Source: Enterococcus_D sp050529585 (GTDB taxonomy: Bacteria > Bacillota > Bacilli > Lactobacillales > Enterococcaceae). From it: a stretch of 64,000 bases of DNA. The notes beneath the pieces are model-generated. The model was not told the DNA's origin and searched no databases. It was given only the letters and a program-made list of their open reading frames with translations. Both the position numbers and the translations under genes were made by a program. Location of the stretch: positions 868,001-932,000 of the forward strand of contig NZ_CP172882.1 of NCBI RefSeq assembly GCF_050529585.1. The letters are read 5' to 3'. Below are positions 53,043 through 60,928 of this stretch, in pieces; position 1 is the stretch's first letter; every line of letters starts with the position of its first letter.

Positions 53043-53330
53043 TCAGAACAAGACACTCATCAAGAAGCCAACAAGCAAAACGGCAACGACCTCACAAAAC
53101 ATCTCGACAGTACGGCTGCCATCTTTTATAAAAAAAGTAGAGGTAGTCTTGCCACTTAGAAACGACCCTCGTCGATAATCAGGCGGATAAACATAATTCA
53201 ATAGAGAACTGATCAGGCCAAGCAATATTCCTTGCAAAGAAGACCCATCAAAAATCAAGTAGACAGCAAAAGTTAAGATAAGTAAGTCAACAATGTGTAG
53301 ATATCTGAGTTGTTTTTGCGTAAAGGTCAA
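53043..53330 (-). CDS. Small membrane protein, TTG start
   Basis: A 95-residue protein with three hydrophobic segments (LHIVDLLILTFAVYLIF, LQGILLGLISSLLNYVY and VEMFCEVVAVLLVGFLMSV) and a polar loop YPPDYRRGSF. Translation starts at TTG 53330, ten bases behind a perfect AGGAGG; there is no ATG nearby. First gene of the three-gene small membrane-protein cluster. No family recognised. Confidence 0.7.
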   Translation of the reverse strand: MTFTQKQLRYLHIVDLLILTFAVYLIFDGSSLQGILLGLISSLLNYVYPPDYRRGSFLSGKTTSTFFIKDGSRTVEMFCEVVAVLLVGFLMSVLF

Positions 53331-53490
53331 CGAGTAAGCCTCCTATCCATTGCGAAGCGAAAGTCTAACTATTTATACTGAGCGGTATAAAATAATCATA
53401 GCATAAAAGACTTGATTTACCATGTATTCAAAGTGATGTGACAAGAATGATAGTTCTCCAATGATCCTTCTCAAAGGATAGCGGCCAAAC

Positions 53491-53520
53491 AAAAAAGACC
53501 CATCCAATGGAAAGGTCTTG
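53491..53520 (-). terminator. Intrinsic terminator of the PanT-like gene
   Basis: Read on the minus strand, AAGACCTTTCCATTGGATGGGTCTTTTTT contains AAGACC / GGTCTT with inner CCAT/ATGG pairing, then T6. Confidence 0.75.
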
Positions 53521-53579
53521 CAGGGGATTTCATATAATGACGGTACCCATGGCGAAAGAAAAATGATAGGATAGAACCA

Positions 53580-54182
53580 TCAACGGTTGTCCGGACGCAA
53601 ACTAGTTGCAGCGAATAACGCTTTGACTAATATCGGTGTCAAAATTGCTGCAGTGATGACTTCAGAAACACCATTGGTCAATGCAATACCACCTAGTGTC
53701 ACAAACAAAGCAGACGTATCAACGCCATATGTATTTGCGACTAGTCCCGTGTATAAGAGCCCCATTAAAGACAGGACCAATACGGTATTGGTGATCGTTC
53801 CAAAGATAGCAGCGACGATCGAGGCAGCCACGACTTTCTTGGTTTTTTTGTAGATCAAGGTGAAAAGCAGGCCAGCAACCAAACCAACCAAAACCCGAGG
53901 GACTACAGAGATGATGGGATTTGTAAATACAGCGATATCTAATGGCGTCGTTGGCGAAGTGAAGGCACGGAAAATCGTGAACAATCCCCAAATCAACCCA
54001 ATGAACATGCCATCTTTCGTGCCTAATACAATGGCGGCAACGATCACGGTTACGTGAATGATGGTCAAGCTGGTGATGCCAATAGGAATATAGCCGAGGA
54101 AAGGCACCATTGTTTGTAAAATAATAATTGCAGTCAGAATCGCACGAATCACCAAACGATAGGTTTTGTTCTTTGTATTCAT
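53580..54182 (-). CDS. ECF transporter S component, PanT-like
   Basis: A 200-residue membrane protein with six helices. The segment PFLGYIPIGITSLTIIHVTVIVAA, cited here in part as GYIPIGI and TIIHVTVI, and LGTKDGMFIGLIWGLF are typical of pantothenate-type S components (PanT/COG4684). It would deliver its vitamin through the shared ECF module. ATG 54182 has AAAGGAG upstream; the frame to 54224 runs through the operator. It is divergent from a TetR regulator over two operators, so uptake is transcriptionally controlled. Pantothenate is the best guess for substrate, not proven. Confidence 0.82.
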   Translation of the reverse strand: MNTKNKTYRLVIRAILTAIIILQTMVPFLGYIPIGITSLTIIHVTVIVAAIVLGTKDGMFIGLIWGLFTIFRAFTSPTTPLDIAVFTNPIISVVPRVLVGLVAGLLFTLIYKKTKKVVAASIVAAIFGTITNTVLVLSLMGLLYTGLVANTYGVDTSALFVTLGGIALTNGVSEVITAAILTPILVKALFAATSLRPDNR

Positions 54183-54207
54183 AGGACACACTCCTTTTAT
54201 TTTCAAA

Positions 54208-54268
54208 AATGACACTTGTGTCATTTAATGTTAAAATGATTATACCCTAGAATGACACGAGTGTCATT
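54208..54268. promoter_or_regulatory. Two identical-core 18-bp TetR operators between divergent genes
   Basis: AATGACACTTGTGTCATT (54208-54225) and AATGACACGAGTGTCATT (54251-54268) are perfect dyads AATGACAC-NN-GTGTCATT, 43 bases apart, one near each divergent start. They are the obvious binding sites of the adjacent TetR-type protein. Confidence 0.85.
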
Positions 54269-54294
54269 AATAAAGTGACGAAAGGAGCAAAAAT

Positions 54295-54906
54295 ATGACC
54301 ACGAACCCGCAATCCATCAAAACAAAAGACAAAAAACAGCAAAAGCGTGAGGCCATCATTGAAAGCGCCAAAGTCGTCTTTAGTCAAAAAGGCTTGATCG
54401 ATGCAACGATGAAAGACATTATCGAGGAATGTGGCATCAGTCGCGGGGGCATTTACCTGTATTTCAATTCAGTAGATGAAATTTTTCTCGCAGTCTTAGA
54501 ACAACGGGCCCGACGCAAATTCGATGATGTGCGTAAGATGATTGCCGATCAGGTGCCGTTTGAAACGATTTTGGACCAATATTTTGCCGATCACCGGGAC
54601 CGGTTGCTGCACAGTATTTCCGATAGTATGCTGCGGGCGATGTATGAATACTATTACACCCACAAAACTGCAGCATCCAGTTCGCTGCAAGAAGCGCAGC
54701 TGACAGAAACCAAACGGACGATCCATGAAATCTTCCAAGTAGGCGTTGCCCAACAGGTGTTGAAAGATGAAGACTTGGATGTCATTGCCGAAAATTATAT
54801 GTTTGTGATCGAGGGATTAGGGATTCTTGCACTGACAGGACATATCAATGAAACCATGATCAATAATCAATTCACCATGATGCGTCGCTTACTTCCTTAT
54901 CAATGA
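54295..54906 (+). CDS. TetR-family transcription regulator
   Basis: A 203-residue regulator. The N-terminal helix-turn-helix is at ~20-65 (ATMKDIIEECGISRGGIYLYFNSVDEIF, cited in part as CGISRGGIYLYF) and the rest is a helical ligand domain. It likely represses itself and the divergent PanT-like transporter through the two dyads. GAAAGGAGC precedes ATG 54295. The ligand is unknown; a vitamin-related metabolite would fit the context. Confidence 0.92.
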   Translation: MTTNPQSIKTKDKKQQKREAIIESAKVVFSQKGLIDATMKDIIEECGISRGGIYLYFNSVDEIFLAVLEQRARRKFDDVRKMIADQVPFETILDQYFADHRDRLLHSISDSMLRAMYEYYYTHKTAASSSLQEAQLTETKRTIHEIFQVGVAQQVLKDEDLDVIAENYMFVIEGLGILALTGHINETMINNQFTMMRRLLPYQ

Positions 54907-54913
54907 ACGAGAC

Positions 54914-54947
54914 AATCAGCTGCAGGTATCTGTGGCTGATTTTTTTG
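54914..54947 (+). terminator. Intrinsic terminator of the TetR gene
   Basis: AATCAGC and GCTGATTTTTTT frame a small inner hairpin. Confidence 0.75.
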
Positions 54948-55105
54948 TTGTCATCTTGCTGAAATCTAAAACGTGCATTATTTATTTGGCTGATTGTGGG
55001 GAATCGATCCGCAAGTCGCCTAAAAGAGCGATAGCAAAGGGGGAACACGGTATTGACCCAGTGAGAAAATCCATGTGATCAAATAAAATAACTTAGTGTT
55101 TATAA

Positions 55106-55122
55106 TGTAATCAAATTGTTAA
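55106..55122 (+). promoter_or_regulatory. WalR (YycF) box before the SagA-like gene
   Basis: TGTAAT-CAAAT-TGTTAA fits the WalR consensus TGTWAH-N5-TGTWAH at every defined position and lies just upstream of the -35. Confidence 0.72.
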
Positions 55123-55132
55123 TCTGTGATAT

Positions 55133-55161
55133 TTGGGTTCGTTTGGAAATTATGGTAAAAT
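55133..55161 (+). promoter_or_regulatory. Promoter of the SagA-like gene
   Basis: TTGGGT, 17-base spacer, TAAAAT with TGG extension; about 55 bases before the start codon. The rest of the 310-base gap holds the WalR box and the preceding terminator. Confidence 0.62.
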
Positions 55162-55216
55162 AATAAATGTCAAATTCAATAAAAAAAATAATCTATTTTG
55201 AATCAAAGGAGGAAAA

Positions 55217-56587
55217 ATGAAAAGAAAAGGTTTCGCTTCAATCTGTTTGTGTGGTTTATCGCTTACTCTTTTGGCAGCACCTTTACAAGGGTCAGCCACT
55301 GGGTTCGACCAAATGATTCAACGAAAAAATAACGAAATTGAACAACTGCGCACGCAGCGGCAAACGATCCAAGAGCGGATCACCCATTTAACCAGCGAGA
55401 TTGACACCATAAACAAAGAAGCACAGGTGTTGCTGCAAGAACAAAATCTACTGTATCAAGATATCGATCAATTAGAAGAAGACATTGCGCAATTACAAGT
55501 CAGAATCGACAAGCGTGCAGCCAATATCGAGGAACAAGCGCGGGAAACGCAAGTCAATGGCAAAAGTGATCAATTGATGGATGTTGTTTTAGCAGCCGAT
55601 TCCATCAGTGACTTTGTCGGTCGTCTCCATGCGATGACGACGATTGTTCGAGCGAATAATCAAATGATCACGCAGCAAAAATTAGATCAAGAAGACTTAG
55701 CAAACAAACAAAAGGAGTCAAAAGAAAAAGTAGCTACACTTCACGCCACCCAAAGTCGCTTAGAAGCACAAAAGGGCGAGATCGAAGGCAAACAGGCAGA
55801 CTTGAATGTCGAAGTCAGCACATTGGCTTATCAAGAATCGGTGAAAGAAGACGAAAAGCAGCAATTAAAAGTCGAAAAAGAAGCTTTTGAAGCCGAGCAA
55901 GCGCGGATCCAAGAAGAAGCGACGCGTGCAGCAGCCTTGCAAGCGCAAGCTGAGGCGCAACAAGCCGAGCAAGCAGATCTTGCCGTTGCCCAAGAAGTGG
56001 CGTCAGTTGAGGGAAGTGGCGCTGCAAGTGAGGCAGTCAGTGTCATGCCTGAGGAAACCCCTGAAGCAAGTACGCCTTCTCTGCCAGTAGAGACACCACC
56101 CGTTGCTGCACCTGTTGAAGAAGAGGTCTCGACGCCTGAAACACCTGCACCTGAAGAACAAGTCGTCCAAAGACCTGCAGCACCGACACCAGCTCCGACG
56201 CCAGCTCCGACGCCAGCACCAGCACCTGCATCGAATGGTGCAGCAATCGTTGCCGAAGCCTACAAACATCTTGGCAAACCTTATGTGTGGGGTGGCAAAG
56301 GACCGGATAGTTTCGATTGTTCTGGCTTTACCCGATACGTCTATCTACAAGTGACGGGGCGAGATATCGGCGGCTGGACTGTACCGCAAGAAGCAGCCGG
56401 TACTGTGATTTCTGTGAGTCAAGCCCAAGCTGGTGATCTTTTATTTTGGGGAAGTGCCGGCAGTACCCACCACGTAGCAATTGCACTTGGCAATGGACAA
56501 TACATCCATGCCCCAAGACCAGGAAAAACAATATCGGTGGGGTCCAACAGCAGTTGGGCACCAAGTTTTGCAGTACGCGTCAATTAG
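55217..56587 (+). CDS. Secreted NlpC/P60 peptidoglycan hydrolase (SagA-like)
   Basis: A 456-residue secreted protein. A signal peptide (to about GSATG) is followed by a long coiled coil (~28-245), a Pro/Glu/Thr linker with PTPAPTPAP repeats (~275-335) and an NlpC/P60 domain. Catalytic residues are Cys368 (FDCSGF), His419 (HHVAIAL) and His431 (YIHAPRPG). The same order is found in E. faecium SagA and in PcsB/CwlO-type proteins, which cut peptide cross-links during division; the coiled coil of the family often binds FtsEX. AAAGGAGG precedes ATG 55217. A WalR box upstream suggests control by WalRK. Confidence 0.9.
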   Translation: MKRKGFASICLCGLSLTLLAAPLQGSATGFDQMIQRKNNEIEQLRTQRQTIQERITHLTSEIDTINKEAQVLLQEQNLLYQDIDQLEEDIAQLQVRIDKRAANIEEQARETQVNGKSDQLMDVVLAADSISDFVGRLHAMTTIVRANNQMITQQKLDQEDLANKQKESKEKVATLHATQSRLEAQKGEIEGKQADLNVEVSTLAYQESVKEDEKQQLKVEKEAFEAEQARIQEEATRAAALQAQAEAQQAEQADLAVAQEVASVEGSGAASEAVSVMPEETPEASTPSLPVETPPVAAPVEEEVSTPETPAPEEQVVQRPAAPTPAPTPAPTPAPAPASNGAAIVAEAYKHLGKPYVWGGKGPDSFDCSGFTRYVYLQVTGRDIGGWTVPQEAAGTVISVSQAQAGDLLFWGSAGSTHHVAIALGNGQYIHAPRPGKTISVGSNSSWAPSFAVRVN

Positions 56588-56589
56588 GA

Positions 56590-56631
56590 CAAAAAACGAT
56601 AACGGCAAACACCTGTTATCGTTTTTTTTAG
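56590..56631 (+). terminator. Intrinsic terminator of the SagA-like gene
   Basis: AAAAACGATAAC and GTTATCGTTTTTTTT flank a short loop. Confidence 0.87.
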
Positions 56632-56658
56632 CCGGACATTACATTAAAGGAGCAAAAA

Positions 56659-58515
56659 ATGGAGAGCAGAAAAACAATCAGAAAACGAATCAAGCGGCAG
56701 CAAAACAGCGCACTCTGTCGAAAAGGCGTAGCGCTGACGACGATCTGTGCAACGACGATCCCTTTGGTACCATTGACCGTTTTTGCCAACGAGGAATCCG
56801 ATCAGCATTATACGATCAATGTCGTCGAGCATAGCGGGGATGACAGCAGAAACGATAGTAATGAGGATAGCAGGAAGGATAATGATGGGCAAGACGAAAC
56901 AGCATCAAGTCAACCTGAACAAGACAGTCTGCCAGAAGAGGTGGTCGATGATCCGCCAGCAGAGCATGAGCAAACTGTAACAGAAGATCAACCAGCGATC
57001 GATGAGGAGCCATCTATGTCAGATCCAGAAATAGATCCAGAAGTGTTTCCACCATTAATGGAAGACGATCAATCAGCGCCAGCACAAGAGTCTGTGATCG
57101 CAGACGATACTCAGGTCTTGCCCTTTGAAGATTTGCGGAATGCGCGGTCCGCCAATCCCCAGGCCTTTATTCAACAAATTGGACCAATGGCGCAACAAGT
57201 AGCAGGGGCCAACGATTTATACGCGTCGATCATGATTGCCCAAGCAATCCTTGAATCGGGATGGGGACAATCTCTTCTGACAAGACAAGCAAACAACATG
57301 TTTGGCATCAAAGGCAGTTACAATGGCCAATTTGTAGAAATGAAGACATTGGAAGATGATGGCAAAGGCAACTTGTATGAAATCGTTGCGCGATTCCGTA
57401 AATATCCTTCATTAAAAGAATCATTTGAAGACAATGCCCATGTCTTGCGGACAACGTCATTTACATCAGGTGTCTTCTTTTATTCGGGGGCTTGGCGTTC
57501 AAATACCAATTCCTATCGAGAGGCTGCCCAATGGCTGCAAGGACGCTATGCAACAGATACCACCTATGCCAGCAAATTGATCAATTTGATCGACACATAC
57601 AATCTCACCCAGTATGACAGCAATAGTGGTGGGAATAACGGCAATAATAATCAATCCAACAATCAAGAAACAGCCATCAATCAGCAGTTTCGCACGACAG
57701 CAGCGTTGAACATCCGAAGTGATGCTTCGACAAGCGCCAGCATCACGGGATCATTAGCCAATCAAGCCACGTTCCAAGCCGTTGCCCGCAAAAGCGGCAC
57801 TAGCGTCAACGGCAATACCACCTGGTATCGGATCAATGGACGAGGCTGGGTCAGTGCAGCTTATGTGACAGCGGTCGATAACAATCAGAACAACAACCAA
57901 GAAACAGCCATCAATCAGCAGTTTCGTACAACAGCAGCAATGAACATCCGCAGTGATGCTTCGACAAGCGCCAGCATCACGGGTTCATTAGCCAATCAAG
58001 CCACATTTCAAGCTGTTGCCCGCAAAAGCGGCACTAGCGTCAACGGCAATACCACCTGGTATCGGATCAATGGACGAGGCTGGGTCAGTGCCGCTTACGT
58101 GACAGCGGTCAATAACAACCATAACAACAATCAAGAAACAGCTGTCAATCAACAATTCCGCACGACAGCAGCCTTGAATGTCCGAGCTGATGCATCCACC
58201 TCGGCCCGCATCACTGGGACGCTGGCGCGACAAACAACGATCCAAGCAACCGCCCGCAAAACCGGCACCAATGTCAATGGCAATACGACCTGGTACCGCA
58301 TCAATAACGGTTGGGTCAGCGGTGCATACCTGCAATCTGTATCAGGCAACAACAACGCAAGCAGTTCAAGCAACAAAACCTATACCGTCAAATCAGGAGA
58401 TACATTATGGCAAATCGCCGTAAACAATGGTATTTCCGTCAATCAGCTCATGTCATGGAATAACCTCAGCAGCACATTGATCATGGTCGGACAGCGTTTG
58501 GTTGTAGCAAGATAA
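56659..58515 (+). CDS. Autolysin: GH73 glucosaminidase with three SH3 repeats and LysM
   Basis: A 618-residue secreted hydrolase. A long basic signal peptide (cut near VFANE) leads to an acidic Asp/Glu/Ser/Pro-rich segment (~40-155), then a GH73 N-acetylglucosaminidase domain (~165-320; ILESGWGQS holds the catalytic Glu, NMFGIKG follows). Three SH3b modules of 78 residues each (~336-565) come next, then a LysM (YTVKSGDTLWQIA...NQLMSWNN) at the end. It should cleave glycan strands at the septum, targeted by SH3b and LysM, comparable to AtlA of enterococci. AAAGGAGC precedes ATG 56659. Confidence 0.93.
   Translation: MESRKTIRKRIKRQQNSALCRKGVALTTICATTIPLVPLTVFANEESDQHYTINVVEHSGDDSRNDSNEDSRKDNDGQDETASSQPEQDSLPEEVVDDPPAEHEQTVTEDQPAIDEEPSMSDPEIDPEVFPPLMEDDQSAPAQESVIADDTQVLPFEDLRNARSANPQAFIQQIGPMAQQVAGANDLYASIMIAQAILESGWGQSLLTRQANNMFGIKGSYNGQFVEMKTLEDDGKGNLYEIVARFRKYPSLKESFEDNAHVLRTTSFTSGVFFYSGAWRSNTNSYREAAQWLQGRYATDTTYASKLINLIDTYNLTQYDSNSGGNNGNNNQSNNQETAINQQFRTTAALNIRSDASTSASITGSLANQATFQAVARKSGTSVNGNTTWYRINGRGWVSAAYVTAVDNNQNNNQETAINQQFRTTAAMNIRSDASTSASITGSLANQATFQAVARKSGTSVNGNTTWYRINGRGWVSAAYVTAVNNNHNNNQETAVNQQFRTTAALNVRADASTSARITGTLARQTTIQATARKTGTNVNGNTTWYRINNGWVSGAYLQSVSGNNNASSSSNKTYTVKSGDTLWQIAVNNGISVNQLMSWNNLSSTLIMVGQRLVVAR
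57664..58345 (+). repeat. Three 234-bp tandem repeats coding SH3b modules
   Basis: Units start at 57664, 57898 and 58132, each opening with CAAGAAACAGC. Units 1 and 2 are nearly identical, unit 3 diverged (ending shorter), so the first two arose by a recent duplication. Confidence 0.9.
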
Positions 58516-58548
58516 GCCAACCGCAGCATGAGCAATAAATCATGATAG

Positions 58549-58590
58549 GTAAAAAGGCAATCGGTGTTCATCATTGATTGCCTTTTTTAT
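58549..58590 (+). terminator. Intrinsic terminator of the autolysin gene
   Basis: AAAAAGGCAATC and GATTGCCTTTTTT form a 12-bp stem with T-run. Confidence 0.88.
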
Positions 58591-58690
58591 CATATCTGAT
58601 GGATTAAACGTGTCCTCTCGATCGAACAAGCGGTATACTAGAACTATATGATTTATGACAAAATAGTGCATCAATCTATAGGAGGGAAAT

Positions 58691-59464
58691 ATGGACACAT
58701 TCAATCAAATCGTCTTATTATTTTTTATGTACAGTTTTATCGGCTGGCTCTGGGAAACGATTTATTGTTCACTGAAAGCCGGCCATTTTGTCTATCGAGG
58801 GTTCTTGATTGGACCGATCACGCCTATTTATGGATTTGGGATTCTTGGCGTGGTCTATCTCTTGCAACCGATCCATGGGTCGACCGCAGCATTATTCATC
58901 GCCGCAGCGATTCTGGTCACGATCTTGGAATACGTAACCAGTTATCTGTTAGAAAAATTTTTTCACGCCTCATGGTGGGATTACAAAGATGTCTGGCTGA
59001 ACATCAATGGCCGCGTGGCTTTGCCCATCTCCTTGTTTTGGGGTGCTTGCTGCGTCTTGATCGTGCGGGTGATTCATCCAAGGCTATTGCAAATTGTCGG
59101 CAGCCTTTCAGATCATGTTGGTTTTTTGTTGCCAGTGGCATTGCTGATGCTGGTTTCCTTCGATTTGGGCCTGACCTTGGCAAACATGGCAAGCTTCCAA
59201 CGGGCCGTCAAACGCCTAGAACAAGAACTCGAACAACAGAAAGCATCTGCTGGCCAATATATCGATGCCGTAGCAGACAAACGCCTAAATTGGCAAGAAC
59301 GATTGCAAAAGTTGCCGGCAGAGTGGCATGAGATGAAAGAAGCCTTACCCAAACTGAATTTCCAACAAAGAAGATTCCTAAAAAACTTTCAGCGGTTGAA
59401 AGTCGAAAATATTACAAATCTCCAAGAACTCAAGAGCTTCGTCGAAGAATTACGCAAAAAATAA
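58691..59464 (+). CDS. CmpB-family (putative ABC transporter type IV) membrane protein
   Basis: A 257-residue protein with about five helices in residues 1-165 and a long charged coiled coil from ~170 to the end. The N-terminal YSFIGWLWETIYCSL and FLIGPITPIYGFGIL segments and WWDYKDVWLNINGRVAL are the landmarks of the ABC_trans_CmpB (PF06541) family, whose function is not established. AGGAGGG precedes ATG 58691. It is monocistronic by spacing. Despite the family name there is no ATPase gene next to it. Confidence 0.87.
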   Translation: MDTFNQIVLLFFMYSFIGWLWETIYCSLKAGHFVYRGFLIGPITPIYGFGILGVVYLLQPIHGSTAALFIAAAILVTILEYVTSYLLEKFFHASWWDYKDVWLNINGRVALPISLFWGACCVLIVRVIHPRLLQIVGSLSDHVGFLLPVALLMLVSFDLGLTLANMASFQRAVKRLEQELEQQKASAGQYIDAVADKRLNWQERLQKLPAEWHEMKEALPKLNFQQRRFLKNFQRLKVENITNLQELKSFVEELRKK

Positions 59465-59470
59465 GCCGAT

Positions 59471-59487
59471 TGTTACATTCATGTTAC
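59471..59487 (+). promoter_or_regulatory. WalR (YycF) box upstream of the 3D-domain gene
   Basis: TGTTAC-ATTCA-TGTTAC fits TGTWAH-N5-TGTWAH perfectly. A second, imperfect direct repeat, TGTAAC-AAAT-TGTAAA (59579-59594, spacer four instead of five), lies directly before the promoter. Confidence 0.65.
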
Positions 59488-59626
59488 AGTGCGGAAGAAG
59501 AGCTGATTGTGATGGTTCTATGCTTTTGACAACAGTTTTTATAAAAATTCTTCATTTTACAGGAGTCTACGCTTGTTTTGTAACAAATTGTAAAATTCCT
59601 GAAACAAAACTCCCTTGCTTAATTTG

Positions 59627-59632
59627 TATAAT
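59627..59632 (+). promoter_or_regulatory. -10 element of the 3D-domain gene
   Basis: TATAAT 40 bases before the start codon, with no good -35 at the usual distance, which is typical of activator-dependent promoters and fits the WalR-like repeats just upstream. Confidence 0.6.
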
Positions 59633-59671
59633 AGAAGCGTTGGAAACCATAGTGAAAAGTGAGGGAATTTT

Positions 59672-60871
59672 TTGAAAGCCAAAAAAATAAGAACAATGCT
59701 TGTTGCCTTCGTGGCAGCCGGAACCGTTGCTCCGATTTTTGCGCAGGCGGAATCGCTTGAATCATTGCAAGAACAAGAAAGTGCAGTCTTGCAACAAAGC
59801 CAAGCAATCAGTGCCGAAGTACAAATCGCTTTAACTGATGTCAATCATACCTATAGTGAAGTCGAATCTCTGAAAGCGCAAATCGCTGAAAACGAAGAAA
59901 CGCTGGCACAGACCAAAGCAGACATCGCTACCGCACAAGAAACCATCGAGAAACGGGAAGCAGTAGTTGCAGAACGAATGAAAGAAATCCAAGTCAATGG
60001 GGGCGCAACGCGCGACTGGACTGTCTTACTCGAATCAGCCAATATCCAAGATTTTATCAATCGCGCCTATGCGATGACGATGCTCCAAAATCTTGAAAAA
60101 GAAAAAATCAGCTCATTGTCTAGCGAAAAAGAAAAACTTGAAACATTGCAAGACAAAGCCGAAACCACACAAACCAACTTGACTGCCGATCAACAATCAT
60201 TGGAAGAACAAGCCCAAGCGTTGGACAGCAAGATCAGCAATTTGCAAGCGCAGTTGAAAGACAACGAATCAACCCTTGCACAGATTGCGTCAAGCAAAGA
60301 AGCCGAAGAATCACGTTTAGCTGCTGAAAAAGCAGCCAAAGAGAAAGCGGCAAAAGAAGCTGAAGAACAAGCCAAAGCCGAAGCCGAGGCAGCAGCCAAA
60401 GCCAAAGCCGAATCAACGAGCCAAGCAGCCGAAACGTCATCATCCACCAGCAGCGAGGCTTCTAGCAGCACTTCGTCAAGCAGCTCAAATAGTTCAAGCA
60501 GTTCTAGTAGCAACAATTCTTCTAGCAGTTCCGACAATACATCATCAAGCAGCTCAAATGATACCAGTAATTCAGGGTCAACCAGCGGCAAGACTATGAT
60601 GATGGAATCAACGGCATATTCATATGCCGAAGCAGGCGCCAGCTATTTCACAGCCAGCGGCACGGATTTACGCAAGAACCCAATGGCCGTAGCCGTTGAT
60701 CCAAGCGTGATCCCGTTAGGCACACTGGTCAATGTAGAAGGATACGGTGTGGCATTGGCATTAGATACCGGTGGCGCCATCAAAGGCAATATCATTGATG
60801 TGCATTTCGATAATGAACCTGCATGTATTCAATGGGGCCGACGCCAAGTCAAAGTGACAATATTAGATTAA
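59672..60871 (+). CDS. Secreted coiled-coil protein with C-terminal 3D domain
   Basis: A 399-residue secreted protein beginning at TTG 59672 (GAGGG seven bases upstream; no ATG fits). Signal peptide to about FAQAE, coiled coil ~28-260 with the same KEIQVNGG motif seen in the SagA-like protein, a Ser-rich linker (~250-305), and a 3D domain with its three aspartates in ALDTGGAIKGNIIDVHFD. 3D domains occur in lytic transglycosylase-related proteins such as YocH/YuiC. In enterococci similar coiled-coil/3D proteins are known as SalB-like stress and cell-wall proteins; that name is suggested by architecture only. Confidence 0.88.
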   Translation: MKAKKIRTMLVAFVAAGTVAPIFAQAESLESLQEQESAVLQQSQAISAEVQIALTDVNHTYSEVESLKAQIAENEETLAQTKADIATAQETIEKREAVVAERMKEIQVNGGATRDWTVLLESANIQDFINRAYAMTMLQNLEKEKISSLSSEKEKLETLQDKAETTQTNLTADQQSLEEQAQALDSKISNLQAQLKDNESTLAQIASSKEAEESRLAAEKAAKEKAAKEAEEQAKAEAEAAAKAKAESTSQAAETSSSTSSEASSSTSSSSSNSSSSSSSNNSSSSSDNTSSSSSNDTSNSGSTSGKTMMMESTAYSYAEAGASYFTASGTDLRKNPMAVAVDPSVIPLGTLVNVEGYGVALALDTGGAIKGNIIDVHFDNEPACIQWGRRQVKVTILD

Positions 60872-60876
60872 GCAAC

Positions 60877-60913
60877 AGAGAAGACCTGATCCTTGAGGTC
60901 TTCTTTTTTTTGC
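60877..60913. terminator. Intrinsic terminator between convergent genes
   Basis: AGAAGACCT and AGGTCTTCTTTTTTTT form a stem with T-run. Confidence 0.87.
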
Positions 60914-60928
60914 GCAAAAAAATCCGCT

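Noticed and set aside
58648..59331. Overlapping 227-codon ORF in another frame of the CmpB-like gene
   Set aside because: The frame encoding the PF06541-type protein has the ribosome site and family motifs; this one has neither.
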